From: Erwinia sp. OLFS4
GTDB lineage: Bacteria > Pseudomonadota > Gammaproteobacteria > Enterobacterales > Enterobacteriaceae
Assembly: GCF_002752165.1 (NCBI RefSeq)
Contig: NZ_MOMB01000061.1
Coordinates: 1-52,233 of the forward strand
DNA length: 52,233 nt
Direction of reading: 5' to 3'
A program made the position numbers and the translations under genes. Each line of letters starts with the position of its first letter. The stretch's first letter is position 1. Below are positions 8,177-16,050 of this stretch, piece by piece. Below the pieces are notes generated by a model, which saw only the letters and a program-made list of their open reading frames with translations, searched no databases and was not told where the DNA came from.

Positions 8177-8590
8177 ATGAAAATGATGTACGCAACCCGT
8201 AAAGAGCTTAATCAGCTGATGAAACGCGCCTTTGGCCGCGATGAAAAACTTGCCCTGCTGGTCTGGACCCGCGAGGACGTGAAGGCGGTGGCAACCATGA
8301 CGGAAGCAGAGGCGGATGCGATTTTATGCGCCATTGGCAATGCCGGGCTGGGTGACCACCAGGAGGAAGGCGTGTCATTCCGGACGGTTCACGAATTGCT
8401 GGCAGGACTGCGCGCAGAAACACGTATGGTTCCGGTGCCCTCTGACCTGCTGGCCCGCATCACAGAAACCGCCCGCCGGGCGCTGTCGGCGGGTGACGCG
8501 CAGGCGTGGGAACTGGCGCGGCACAGCTTTCCGTCCGTGAACGACGCGCTGTGTGACGTGGCCTGGCTGGAAAAGCAGCTGGCTGCATGA
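8177..8590 (+). CDS. DUF1380-like leading-region protein
   Basis: A 137-aa protein starting MKMMYATRKELNQLM, with the segment DEKLALLVWTREDV that resembles DUF1380, a family of about 140 aa found on enterobacterial plasmids. Function unknown. The start may be 8177 or the in-frame ATG at 8183; GGAG at 8172-8175 favours the second. It ends just before a strong terminator, so it is probably last in the methylase transcript. The family match is from memory and not certain. Confidence 0.65.
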   Translation: MKMMYATRKELNQLMKRAFGRDEKLALLVWTREDVKAVATMTEAEADAILCAIGNAGLGDHQEEGVSFRTVHELLAGLRAETRMVPVPSDLLARITETARRALSAGDAQAWELARHSFPSVNDALCDVAWLEKQLAA

Positions 8591-8596
8591 GGACCC

Positions 8597-8622
8597 GCCC
8601 GCCGCCCGTCCGGCGGGCTTTT
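8597..8622 (+). terminator. Rho-independent terminator of the methylase cluster
   Basis: Stem GCCCGCCG-N6-CGGCGGGC followed by TTTTA, seven bases after the stop of the preceding gene. Confidence 0.8.
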
Positions 8623-8639
8623 ACATCCTGACGCTCAGG

Positions 8640-8997
8640 ATGTCGCGCGACCGCTCCGCTTTTCCTGCTCATCCTCCACGCTGCTCCGGCTTCGCGGTGA
8701 GTAACGCCCGTGCGGCCTGCGGCTAACGCCGTGCCGCTACTGTAGCCGGGCCGCTGCGGATGCAAGGGTTCGCTACGCCGTCACCTTCACCCGGTCGCAG
8801 TTTATTTCATACGTTACCCGCCGTCTTCCCGTCGTTTTCCGGCTCAGTTTTCGCCGTCAAACCGTCCAGCCAGCTCCTGCTTTTTTTACTGCGCTGCGGC
8901 TTCGGTGACGCCCCTGCATCCTCCGCTTTCCGCCCGGCTACAGTAGCGGCACGGCGTAAGCCGGAACTGAGACGACATCGACCTTGGAGGATTTTTT
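8640..8997 (+). promoter_or_regulatory. Long-hairpin leading-region element A2 upstream of ardA
   Basis: No supported gene. Bases 8728-8751 and 8932-8955 form a perfect 24-bp inverted repeat (GCCGTGCCGCTACTG at the left outer end), with further pairing inside (CTGCGGATGCAAGG against CCCTGCATCCTCCGC). The element is homologous to A1 across about 230 bases. It directly precedes ardA, whose ribosome site GGAGG lies at 8984-8988. Placement before an antirestriction gene that must be expressed at once in the recipient fits an Frpo-type ssDNA promoter; this role is inferred. Confidence 0.62.
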
Positions 8998-9504
8998 ATG
9001 AGCACTACCACCACCACACCAGCGGTCTACGTTGGCACCTACCATAAATACAACTGCGGCAGCATTTTCGGCAGATGGTTTGACCTGACGGATTTTGACG
9101 GCCCGGAAGACTTTTACGAGGCCTGCCGGGTGTTGCACGCCGACGAACGGGACGCTGAATTCATGTTCCAGGATTGGGAGGGCATTCCGTCGCAGTTCGT
9201 CTCTGAAAGCTCCATTGACTGGGATTTTATCGCCGCTTACAAACTCGCCGAAGCGGACGGCAGGGAGGAGGCTTTTATCGCCTGGGCGGAGTATACCGGC
9301 GAGTGTGACTATGACGCCTTTGACGATGCGTACTGCGGCGGGGCGGAAAGTGAGGAGGATTATGCACAGGAAATGGTCGTACATTCCGGCCTGTTGGATG
9401 AGGTGCCGGAGTTGCTGCGCAGTTATTTTGACTTTGAAGCCTATGCGCGTGACCTGTTCAGCAGCGGGTATATATTTCATGACGGCTGGGTCTTCTGCAA
9501 CTGA
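8998..9504 (+). CDS. ardA: ArdA antirestriction protein
   Basis: A 168-aa, very acidic protein with the ArdA pattern: VYVGTYHKYNCGSIFGRWFDL at the start, then a run of D/E-rich segments (DAFDDAYCGGAES), and the C-terminal LLRSYFDFEAYARDLF. ArdA mimics the charge and shape of DNA and blocks type I restriction enzymes during plasmid entry. The length is standard. A good GGAGG site is about nine bases before the ATG. It lies right after hairpin element A2, which supports early zygotic expression. Confidence 0.95.
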   Translation: MSTTTTTPAVYVGTYHKYNCGSIFGRWFDLTDFDGPEDFYEACRVLHADERDAEFMFQDWEGIPSQFVSESSIDWDFIAAYKLAEADGREEAFIAWAEYTGECDYDAFDDAYCGGAESEEDYAQEMVVHSGLLDEVPELLRSYFDFEAYARDLFSSGYIFHDGWVFCN

Positions 9505-10303
9505 TTCACTCAGGCAGGCGGTGCAGCCGCCTGACAGCCCGCGCGAAAACCCTGGCAGGCTCTGCCTGCCGGCGGACAACGCCGCGCCTGCGGCGCCGCC
9601 AGGTTCCGCCAGTGGCTGCCATTTCCGGTACGACCGTTAACTGACTTCCTCTGGCTGCCGCAGGCCGGGGATATTCCTGTGCTGGTGATAATCCGTGCGT
9701 AGCTGTTGCTGTTGCTGTTGCTGTTGCCGGTGGTGGTGGTCACACAGGTGGCGTGTTATCTGAAATCGCTGTTCTGTCGTCCTTTCTTCCTGTTGTGTCT
9801 GTCTGCGGGCGACTTCCCTGCGGGAACCGGGGCTGTCGTGAACGGAGCCGGCAGACCGTCTCCGCCCTCCGGGCTTCCATCCCTCTGTCGCTCATCAAGA
9901 CCGCGCCTGCAGCATCCGTAAACGGATGCGCCGCTTTCACCAGCCCGGCGTTAACGCTGCCGGACTTCTGACGGGCAACGGCGATCCGCTGCCGCTCGTC
10001 GCCGTTGCGGTGGTGTCCTGCTCACCCTGTCTGCCGCATCTCTTCATCCGTTAAGCCCCCTCGCCCGGGCTGAGACAAGCACAGTCGCCGTCAGCTGTCC
10101 AGGGTAAATGGCACGCGGTAAACCGCGCCCCGGACAGCTGCCATCGCCCGCGCTGGTTTACGCCCCTTGCGGCGAAGGAACTCAACGGGAGATGTGATAC
10201 CAGCGGGTTAACAGAGCCGGTCACCACAACAAGGTCAACACCGCGGCTCACGAATCTTACAGAAGATATGGGCTGAAAAAATAACGGAAAAAGGAGATTT
10301 ATC
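9505..10303 (+). promoter_or_regulatory. Long non-coding element B1 upstream of ssb
   Basis: About 800 bases with no supported gene. Notable parts: a hairpin after ardA (CAGGCGG/CCGCCTG, 9515-9533); a short GCTGTT tandem tract (9702-9725); a block at 9831-9880 beginning GGCTGTCGTGAACGGAGCC, shared with element B2; a nested inverted repeat CAGCTGTCC...GGACAGCTG at 10092-10140 enclosing CGCGGT/ACCGCG; and AAGGAACTCAACGGGAGATG at 10175-10194, also shared with B2. The repeated architecture upstream of ssb suggests a second family of leading-region promoters, possibly active on single-stranded DNA. The ribosome site AAGGAG sits before the ssb ATG. Confidence 0.5.
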
Positions 10304-10846
10304 ATGACAGTACGTGGCGTGAACAAAGTAACCCTGATTGGTTTTCTGGGGCAGGACCCCGAAGTGCATTACATGCCTAACGGTGGCGCGGTGGCGAATA
10401 TTTCTCTGGCAACCTCCGAAACGTGGCGCGATAAGCAGACCGGAGAGCAGCGCGAAAAAACCGAGTGGCACCGCGTGGTGCTGTTCGGGAAGCTGGCCGA
10501 AGTGGCCGGGGAATACCTGCGCAGGGGCGCACAGATTTACGTCGAAGGCCAGCTGCGCACCCGCAGCTGGCAGGACGATGCCGGAAACACACGCTACGTC
10601 ACCGAAATCGTTGTCGGCCAGAACGGCACCATGCAGATGCTGGGCGGTCGCCGTGACGGGGGCCAGCCGCAGGAAAGTCCGCAGTACAGCGGTCAGCCTC
10701 AGCCTGCTCAGGCAGCGCCACACTCCACTGACGGCACGTCCGGCGTGAAAAAAGGGCGCGGGAAGGGCAAAAAAGCCGCCGTGCAGCCGGAGCCACCACA
10801 GGGCGAATGGCCACCCGTCGGGGATATGGACAGCATACCGTTCTGA
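10304..10846 (+). CDS. ssb: Single-stranded DNA-binding protein
   Basis: A 180-aa SSB. The N-terminal OB fold (about 1-112) opens with [18 protein letters not shown] and includes [22 protein letters not shown] Gly/Gln/Pro-rich linker follows, ending in the tail DMDSIPF, the protein-interaction tip typical of plasmid SSBs (chromosomal: DDDIPF). Plasmid SSB coats incoming single strands and, with PsiB, helps hold back RecA loading and SOS induction in the recipient. It follows element B1. Confidence 0.96.
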   Translation: MTVRGVNKVTLIGFLGQDPEVHYMPNGGAVANISLATSETWRDKQTGEQREKTEWHRVVLFGKLAEVAGEYLRRGAQIYVEGQLRTRSWQDDAGNTRYVTEIVVGQNGTMQMLGGRRDGGQPQESPQYSGQPQPAQAAPHSTDGTSGVKKGRGKGKKAAVQPEPPQGEWPPVGDMDSIPF

Positions 10847-10889
10847 ACCGTTATATCGCCCGTTACGGGCTGAAAAGGCAGTAAGAGGT

Positions 10890-10910
10890 GCCGGACGTAG
10901 GGCGTCCGGC
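10890..10910 (+). other. Intergenic hairpin between ssb and the ParB-like gene
   Basis: Stem GCCGGACG-TAGGG-CGTCCGGC with no T-run after it. A smaller stem GCCCG-TTA-CGGGC precedes it near 10858-10870. They may process or attenuate the ssb transcript. Confidence 0.5.
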
Positions 10911-10943
10911 AGACAGTCATCAATAACAATCGAGGTATTAACT

Positions 10944-12938
10944 ATGTCAGTAACCGAGTCTAAAGCAAAAGCACCCGCGAAAACCAGCAAAAAAGCCGTG
11001 AAGCCTGCCGCCGCTGCGGCGCTGAAGGCGGCGCTCGATGCCGCGCAGATTGAAATGGTGCCGCTGTCGGCGCTGGTCAAATCTCCGCTTAACGTCCGCA
11101 CCGTACCGTATTCCGCTGAAAGCGTGCGCAGCCTGGCTGACACCATCAGGTCGGTCGGGCTGCTGCAGAACCTGGTGGTCCACACGCTGCCCGATGGCCT
11201 TTCCGGCGTGGCCGCAGGTGGTCGCCGTCTGACCGCGCTGCAACTGCTGCGCGATGAACTTCACATTGACGCCGGGTACCCGGTGGCCGTGAAGCGGGTT
11301 TCCGGGGAACTGGCGGTCATCGCATCGATGATCGAAAACGACCAGCAGAAGGCCATGCACCCGGCCGAGCAAATCAGCGGGTTCCGCGCCCTGTCTGAGC
11401 AGGGCAAAACCGCCGCGCAGATTGGCGATATGCTCGGCTACGGCTCACGCCACGTTCAGCGGATGCTGAAGCTGGCGAACCTGGCCCCTGAGCTTATTGC
11501 CCTGCTGGCAGAGGACAGGCTCGACGTTGAGCAGTGCCAGGCGCTGAGCCTGGAGAGCGATCCGGCGCGTCAGGTGGAAATCCTGGGGCGCGTGCAGGCT
11601 GAGTACAGTCATGCCCCGGCACACCTGCTGAAACGCGCCGTTACCGACACCGAAATTTCCGTGCGCCATGCCCGCTTTGTCTTTATCGGGCGCGAAGCCT
11701 ATGAGGCCGCTGGCGGGGTGGTGCGCGAAGACCTGTTCAGCGCAGAGGACGGTGACGGTACGGCAGACAGCGTACTGGTTGACCGTCTGGTGCAGGCCAG
11801 ACTTGCGGAGGAAGCGCAGAGGCTGCAGACGTCTGAGGGCTGGGCCTGGTCGATGACGAGGGAAACGCCCGTCAGAAACTACGGTGACGACCGAGAACGG
11901 TACCTGCTGTTGCCGGAGCCTGAAGCGCAGTACACCCCTGACGAGCAGCAGCGTCTCGACGAACTGTACGCCACGCAGGAAGCCACCGAAACGTATGAGG
12001 ATGAAGCCGGGATTCAGGCACTGATTGACGATATCGAACATGCCGCCGTTGCCCGCGAATGGACGCCGGAGCAGAAAGCGGCCGGCGGCGTGGTGGTCAG
12101 CCTGGATGGCGGGGAACTCTGCGTCCAGCGCGGGGTGCAGCAAAAAGCGGAGACGGAAAGCGGCTTTGCTGAGGGCAGTAACGGTGAACGCCGTCAGGTG
12201 ACCATCCTGCGTGAGCCGGACGTGGCAGAGGGGGTAAGCGTTCCGCTGCTCAAAAAAATGTCGTCCGAGCGCACCCTCGCGGTTCAGGCCGCGCTGATGC
12301 AGCAGCCGCAGAAGGCGGTGGCGCTGATGGTCTGGCGGCTGTGTACCTGCGTGTTCAGCTACTGCACCACTACCCGCCATCCGTTTGTCCTGCGGCTGGA
12401 GGTTCACCACAACGGACTGACCAGCGAAGCCCCGACCGGGAAGGAGGGGCAGGCATGGCGGTGCCTGATGGAGGAAAGATCCCGTCTGGAAGCGCTGCTG
12501 CCGGAGGGCTGGGAGAAGGACTTCACCACCTTTTTTTCCCTGGACGGTGAGGTGCTGATGGCCCTGATGACGTTCTGCACCGTCTGCTCGGTGGACGGTG
12601 TGCAGGACCGCGTATGCGGCCATACCACCCGGAGCGACCTGGACGGCGTGGAGAACGCGATTAGTTTCCACCTGCGCGACTGGTGGCAGCCGGAGGCTGA
12701 AAACTTCCTCGGGCTGCTCAGTAAGGCGCAGATTGTGGCGGCGCTGACAGATGCCGGGCTGACCGGGGCCGCCAGCGATGCGGCGAAGATGAAAAAAGGC
12801 GATGCCGCAGATCTGGCTGAAACCATGCTGAGCACAACCCGCTGGGTGCCTGGCTGGATGAAAGCGCCTGACGCTGCGGAAAAAACCGACGCCGCACAGC
12901 ACTGCGGTACTGATGACCACGCGGCAGATGCCGCCTGA
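10944..12938 (+). CDS. Large ParB/RepB/Spo0J-family leading-region protein (YubM-like)
   Basis: A 664-aa protein. A low-complexity Ala/Lys N-terminus leads into a ParB-N domain (about 37-130: VPLSALVKSPLNVRTVPYS, then GVAAGGRRLTALQLL) and a KorB/HTH-type segment (EQGKTAAQIGDMLGYGSRHVQRMLKLA). The long C-terminal part is acidic and not recognised. The family sits between ssb and psiB in F-type leading regions and is not needed as a partition ParB; its exact task in the recipient is unknown. This plasmid has its own ParFG system elsewhere, which supports a different role. Full-length for the family. Confidence 0.88.
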   Translation: MSVTESKAKAPAKTSKKAVKPAAAAALKAALDAAQIEMVPLSALVKSPLNVRTVPYSAESVRSLADTIRSVGLLQNLVVHTLPDGLSGVAAGGRRLTALQLLRDELHIDAGYPVAVKRVSGELAVIASMIENDQQKAMHPAEQISGFRALSEQGKTAAQIGDMLGYGSRHVQRMLKLANLAPELIALLAEDRLDVEQCQALSLESDPARQVEILGRVQAEYSHAPAHLLKRAVTDTEISVRHARFVFIGREAYEAAGGVVREDLFSAEDGDGTADSVLVDRLVQARLAEEAQRLQTSEGWAWSMTRETPVRNYGDDRERYLLLPEPEAQYTPDEQQRLDELYATQEATETYEDEAGIQALIDDIEHAAVAREWTPEQKAAGGVVVSLDGGELCVQRGVQQKAETESGFAEGSNGERRQVTILREPDVAEGVSVPLLKKMSSERTLAVQAALMQQPQKAVALMVWRLCTCVFSYCTTTRHPFVLRLEVHHNGLTSEAPTGKEGQAWRCLMEERSRLEALLPEGWEKDFTTFFSLDGEVLMALMTFCTVCSVDGVQDRVCGHTTRSDLDGVENAISFHLRDWWQPEAENFLGLLSKAQIVAALTDAGLTGAASDAAKMKKGDAADLAETMLSTTRWVPGWMKAPDAAEKTDAAQHCGTDDHAADAA

Positions 12939-12987
12939 CAACGGAGCGCCGCTCCGCAAAAGGGGCGGCGGTAAGGAGACAGTCATC

Positions 12988-13428
12988 ATGCGCAACATTA
13001 TTACCACCGACGTACTGAAAACCATGATCCCCGCCGAACTGGAAGACTGGCGCGACAGCGGTGAGGATTTTCGCCGCGAGCTGACCCATGCGGTGATGCG
13101 TGACCTCGATGCCCCGGCAGGCTGGGACATGAACGGCGAGTACCGCTGCGAGTTTGGCGGGATGTTCCCGGTGCAGGTGCGGTTTACACCTTCTCATGGC
13201 AACTTTCAGCTCGCGCTGTGCAGTCCCGGTTACGTCAGCCCTGAGTGGCTGGTGATGTTCATCTCTGCCAGCGGCCGCCCGTTTGCGGTGTTGCGGTCGC
13301 TGTTAGCGTTCAGCCCGGAAAACATCAACCACGTACTGAGCCTGACGGCGCTTTTCCATACTGACGGGTATTCCGCCGCCAGCATCATCAGCATTCTGCA
13401 GCAGGAGGGGAACGTATGTGCCAGGTAA
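12988..13428 (+). CDS. psiB: PsiB, plasmid SOS inhibition protein
   Basis: A 146-aa PsiB. Characteristic segments are RRELTHAVMRDLDAP, MNGEYRCEFGGMFPVQVRFT and FQLALCSPGYVSPEWL. PsiB binds RecA and prevents SOS induction by the incoming single strand. I place the start at the ATG at 12988 with AAGGAG at 12973-12978; an upstream in-frame ATG would add 25 residues absent from the family. Its last codons overlap the psiA start by 13 bases. Confidence 0.95.
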   Translation: MRNIITTDVLKTMIPAELEDWRDSGEDFRRELTHAVMRDLDAPAGWDMNGEYRCEFGGMFPVQVRFTPSHGNFQLALCSPGYVSPEWLVMFISASGRPFAVLRSLLAFSPENINHVLSLTALFHTDGYSAASIISILQQEGNVCAR

Positions 13429-14138
13429 ACTTCCCCGTTCCGCTGAATGCTGAACGACAGGCCGCGCTGCGGGCCATCGCAGAGACGGAAAGACGCCTGC
13501 GTCGCGGTGCCAGGGTGTGCGCGTATCCTTATGCCGCCGCCTTCTTTCGCCACCTGAACGGCAGCCGTCGCATAACTCTTGCTGATTTACGCGCGTTTTC
13601 TCCGGCGCTGACGGCGGACGCGCTGCATGGCAGGCGGGAGCGGTGGCTCAGGGCCGTTGACCTGCTGATTGAAAGTCAGGGTGACGTCTGCTGCCTGCCG
13701 CTGCCGTCTGACGCAGCTGAATGGCTGTTCCCGGCAGTGGGCTTTCGTGCCGGTGAGCGCCGCAGGCAGAAACTGTCGCTGTCTGAGCAGAAATACACCC
13801 GCCAGCGCTGCCGTGAAGAGGCCCTGCGACAGCGTGCGTATCAGGCCTGCGCGGGGCAGGCCGAAATTGACCTGGCATTTCACACCCCGGAGACGGTGGG
13901 CAGCTGGCTGTCGCGGTGGTCCGGTGGCAGCGTGCCGGAGTACGAGCTGGAGAGCATGCTGATGCGCTGGCGCAGGCGGTTTCCGTCCGTGTCTGAGGTG
14001 GATTTATGGCCGGGGGAGCCGCTCTGGCGGGTGGGGTATGAGCTGACGCTGGCGGGAAAGTCCGCTGCGGGGCACGTCCGGGCGCTGGAGCGATGGATGG
14101 TGCCGAACAAGCTGACGCATAAGGAGGCTGCGGTATGA
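13416..14138 (+). CDS. psiA: PsiA
   Basis: A 240-aa protein that follows and overlaps psiB, the conserved order in F-type plasmids. It opens with NFPVPLNAERQAALRAIAETERR and has a basic central helix region (RAGERRRQKLSLSEQKYTRQRCREEALRQRAYQ, spread over about 30 residues). Its role is not well defined; it is co-expressed with PsiB early in the recipient. The length matches known PsiA. Confidence 0.93.
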   Translation: MCQVNFPVPLNAERQAALRAIAETERRLRRGARVCAYPYAAAFFRHLNGSRRITLADLRAFSPALTADALHGRRERWLRAVDLLIESQGDVCCLPLPSDAAEWLFPAVGFRAGERRRQKLSLSEQKYTRQRCREEALRQRAYQACAGQAEIDLAFHTPETVGSWLSRWSGGSVPEYELESMLMRWRRRFPSVSEVDLWPGEPLWRVGYELTLAGKSAAGHVRALERWMVPNKLTHKEAAV

Positions 14139-14311
14139 GCAGGAAGGTGAATCCTTACGGGGCTGAGCTGAAAATTGCCCGCCGTCAGCGCAGGCGCCTG
14201 GAGTGTGACTTCAACCTGCTGGCTGAATCACTGCTGCCTCAGCCGGACGTGCCGGATATGCAAATCCGTGACTGGTCTGAAGGTACCGGAGACCGGGAGA
14301 ACGCCTGGTAA
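14135..14311 (+). CDS. 58-aa basic protein coupled to psiA
   Basis: A short gene whose ATG overlaps the psiA stop (ATGA). The product begins MSRKVNPYGAELKIARRQRR and is strongly basic at its N-terminus, with an acidic tail ending GDRENAW. No family recognised. The overlap, the GC-rich codon use and the strong terminator 60 bases downstream support a real last gene of the psiB-psiA transcript. Confidence 0.65.
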   Translation: MSRKVNPYGAELKIARRQRRRLECDFNLLAESLLPQPDVPDMQIRDWSEGTGDRENAW

Positions 14312-14370
14312 GTCCCTGGCGGCTGAACTGACCGGTGCATCCACGGGCGGCAACTTCGAAAGGGAAAGGA

Positions 14371-14403
14371 CAGGGCAGCGCTGACGCGCTGCCCTGTTTT
14401 TCT
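14371..14403 (+). terminator. Strong rho-independent terminator after psiA cluster
   Basis: A perfect 11-bp stem CAGGGCAGCGC-TGAC-GCGCTGCCCTG followed by TTTTTCT. Confidence 0.93.
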
Positions 14404-14429
14404 CCTTACTTTCCCTTTCATTTTTACTC

Positions 14430-14960
14430 TTCAGACTGCTGACGGCCGGTTGTGATGTGCCGGTCCGGGATTTTCCTTCTGTGACAGCGCGTTTTTACTG
14501 CCGTCCGTTGCCTGTGGCTGACCGGGGTGCGGGCGGGTATGACTTATGGCCGGGCGTCGTCCCTTGACGGGACACGGCTGTCGTGAACGGAGCCAGCAAG
14601 CTGTCTCCGCCCTGACGGGCGTCCATCCTGACGCAAACCCTGCTGCCAGCCTGACGGCTGTCGCGTTCACTGCCGGTGATAAGGCCACCGGCGCTGATGT
14701 CGCCACGCCGTTCCGTCGCGTCGGGTGTGTTCATCCTCTCTTCATACCTCTGGTGAGCCATCTCCCGCTAAGTCCCCGGGCGGAGGGCTGGTCGTAGCAC
14801 CGCCGTGTCGTCATCCAAGGGGTGTAATGAACTCCGCCAAAACTTTTTGCGAAGAGCGGCAAAAACTTTTGTCTCCGCCCCTTTCCTTCCTCCGTACGTC
14901 GTTGCTCCTTTGCCCTTTGCCGCCAGGGAACTCACCGAGAGATGGATTAACCACCAGACA
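14430..14960 (+). promoter_or_regulatory. Long non-coding element B2, second copy of the B family
   Basis: About 570 bases without a supported gene. It shares with B1 the block at 14576-14628 (GGCTGTCGTGAACGGAGCC, then CTGTCTCCGCCCTGACGGGC) and the terminal motif AGGGAACTCACCGAGAGATG (14925-14944) just upstream of the next gene. Near 14838-14866 there is a local repeat with two AAAACTTTT-type cores (CAAAACTTTTTGC and CAAAAACTTTTG). Like the others it precedes leading-region genes read toward oriT, so it is a candidate ssDNA-dependent or conventional promoter region. Confidence 0.5.
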
Positions 14961-14974
14961 GGAGGAAAAGCAGG

Positions 14975-15343
14975 ATGAACACACAAAACGTCAACGTCAA
15001 AACCGCCACCAAAGAATCTTCCGAAAGATGGGTTAAAACACCTGCGTTCTGCGGCCCTGTGCGCGGTCTGGCTGTCCGTATTGCGTGGGGGAAAGCCCGC
15101 GTGATGGTCGTCATTGACGCGGAAAGGGCAGCGGAGGAAATGTCTGACGCGGTCTTTGAGGCGCAGGCCGGGGGGTATAACGACTACAGGTCCGGTCAGC
15201 CCCTGCCTCACATGTTTGCGGATGTTCCTGAACTGGCCGCCGCCTGGGAACTGGGCCGGAGTTTTGCCGCCGTCAGTGACGAGATGGAAGGCTGTACGGG
15301 ATGCCATAACGACAGGGGCGAACCCTGTCCATATCACGGTTAA
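14975..15343 (+). CDS. Hypothetical leading-region protein
   Basis: A 122-aa soluble protein beginning MNTQNVNVKTATKESSERW. Two Cys-containing stretches at the C-terminus (GCTGCHNDRGEPCPYHG) with a CxxC...C..H pattern could bind a metal; this is only suggestive. An AGGAGG-type site precedes the ATG. It directly follows element B2. No function known to me. Confidence 0.7.
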   Translation: MNTQNVNVKTATKESSERWVKTPAFCGPVRGLAVRIAWGKARVMVVIDAERAAEEMSDAVFEAQAGGYNDYRSGQPLPHMFADVPELAAAWELGRSFAAVSDEMEGCTGCHNDRGEPCPYHG

Positions 15344-15412
15344 ACAAAGAGGCCGTTTATTTATCCGGGTGGCGGCGTGGGGCCGTCACCGCTTAACCAC
15401 AAGGAGAAACAC

Positions 15413-15757
15413 ATGCATTTACACCTGACCGAATCTTCCGCCGCACCGGGGATGCAGGCCACCGCCGAAGCCGAGCGTGAGTACTGGCTGAGCCGTGAAA
15501 AAGCGGCGGTGAAAGCGCCCGCTGAAACGGACGTTCACGCCTTTCATGACGCGCTGGGGCTGATGTACCCGATGAACTGGCGCAGCAGTGAAAATGGCGA
15601 GTGTGAAACCTTCATGCTCGCGGAGATGTACTGCGGCAACGTGACCGAAATCTACGCGCGGATCGGCATCCGTTATTACCGGCTGCGTGACTACAGCAAC
15701 CTTGACCACGCGGAAATTCTGGCGCGCGTTAAGGAGGGAATACAGAGCCAGAAATGA
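15413..15757 (+). CDS. Hypothetical leading-region protein
   Basis: A 114-aa protein beginning MHLHLTESSAAPGMQATAEA. I chose the ATG at 15413 because AAGGAG lies seven bases upstream (15401-15406); a longer frame from 15377 has no ribosome site. The C-terminal half (FMLAEMYCGNVTEIYARIG, then RYYRLRDYSNLDH) looks like a compact folded domain. No known family recognised. Confidence 0.7.
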   Translation: MHLHLTESSAAPGMQATAEAEREYWLSREKAAVKAPAETDVHAFHDALGLMYPMNWRSSENGECETFMLAEMYCGNVTEIYARIGIRYYRLRDYSNLDHAEILARVKEGIQSQK

Positions 15758-15761
15758 AAAA

Positions 15762-15779
15762 AGCAGGCATACGCCTGCT
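15762..15779. terminator. Hairpin after the 114-aa gene
   Basis: Stem AGCAGGC-ATAC-GCCTGCT, preceded by an A-run at the stop codon. On the minus strand it reads as a stem with a T-run, so it is terminator-like mainly for antisense transcripts; on the plus strand it lacks a clear U-tract. Confidence 0.4.
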
Positions 15780-15849
15780 CATTCCACGCCGGATGACACA
15801 CCCGCAAAAGTTGTATCCGGCATCACTAAATCAACATGGAGATTAAACC

Positions 15850-15996
15850 ATGCAATTCGATCCGCAAATCGTCGCACAGGCGAATGCTTTTGTAAATGCC
15901 CTGCGCAGCGGCCATCGTGCGCACGTTCCGGCCTTAAAGCTGGCGTACTGGCAGCAGTTTATGACCCTGGTTTACGCGGGCCTCGGTCTGGCGTGA
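15850..15996 (+). CDS. 48-aa small protein with FVNAL motif
   Basis: A short gene, ATG at 15850, with GGAG 12 bases upstream. The product begins MQFDPQIVAQANAFVNALRS and ends VYAGLGLA. A shortened relative with nearly the same N-terminus is encoded at 16991-17062 (NDPKIVAQAKNFVNALN), which supports that this is a real, repeated small gene of the leading region. Function unknown. Confidence 0.6.
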   Translation: MQFDPQIVAQANAFVNALRSGHRAHVPALKLAYWQQFMTLVYAGLGLA

Positions 15997-16006
15997 TGTG
16001 AAACCC

Positions 16007-16030
16007 GCCGCCCCGGAAGGAGGGGGCGGC
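16007..16030 (+). other. GC-rich hairpin before the N6-methylase gene
   Basis: Stem GCCGCCCC-GGAAGGAG-GGGGCGGC, with a purine-rich loop that contains an AAGGAG sequence. No T-run, so not a standard terminator. The loop's ribosome-site-like sequence is probably coincidental, because a separate AAGGAG at 16037-16042 serves the next gene. Confidence 0.45.
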
Positions 16031-16050
16031 ACTGATAAGGAGATATTTTC

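Noticed and set aside
9702..9725. Short GCTGTT tandem tract that could suggest a CRISPR or variable repeat
   Set aside because: Only a few hexamer units, no spacers; it is a simple repeat inside element B1.
10235..11185. Minus-strand frame of 316 codons across ssb
   Set aside because: Shadow of ssb and of the start of the ParB-like gene.
11445..13130. Long open frame of 561 codons on the minus strand
   Set aside because: It lies opposite the ParB-like gene and psiB, has an Arg/His/Gln-rich composition typical of GC-rich antisense frames and matches no family.
14312..14974. Possible hok/sok-like (flm) killing system after psiA, as in F
   Set aside because: No Hok-type peptide frame or matching antisense promoter could be found; the region is taken up by a terminator and element B2.
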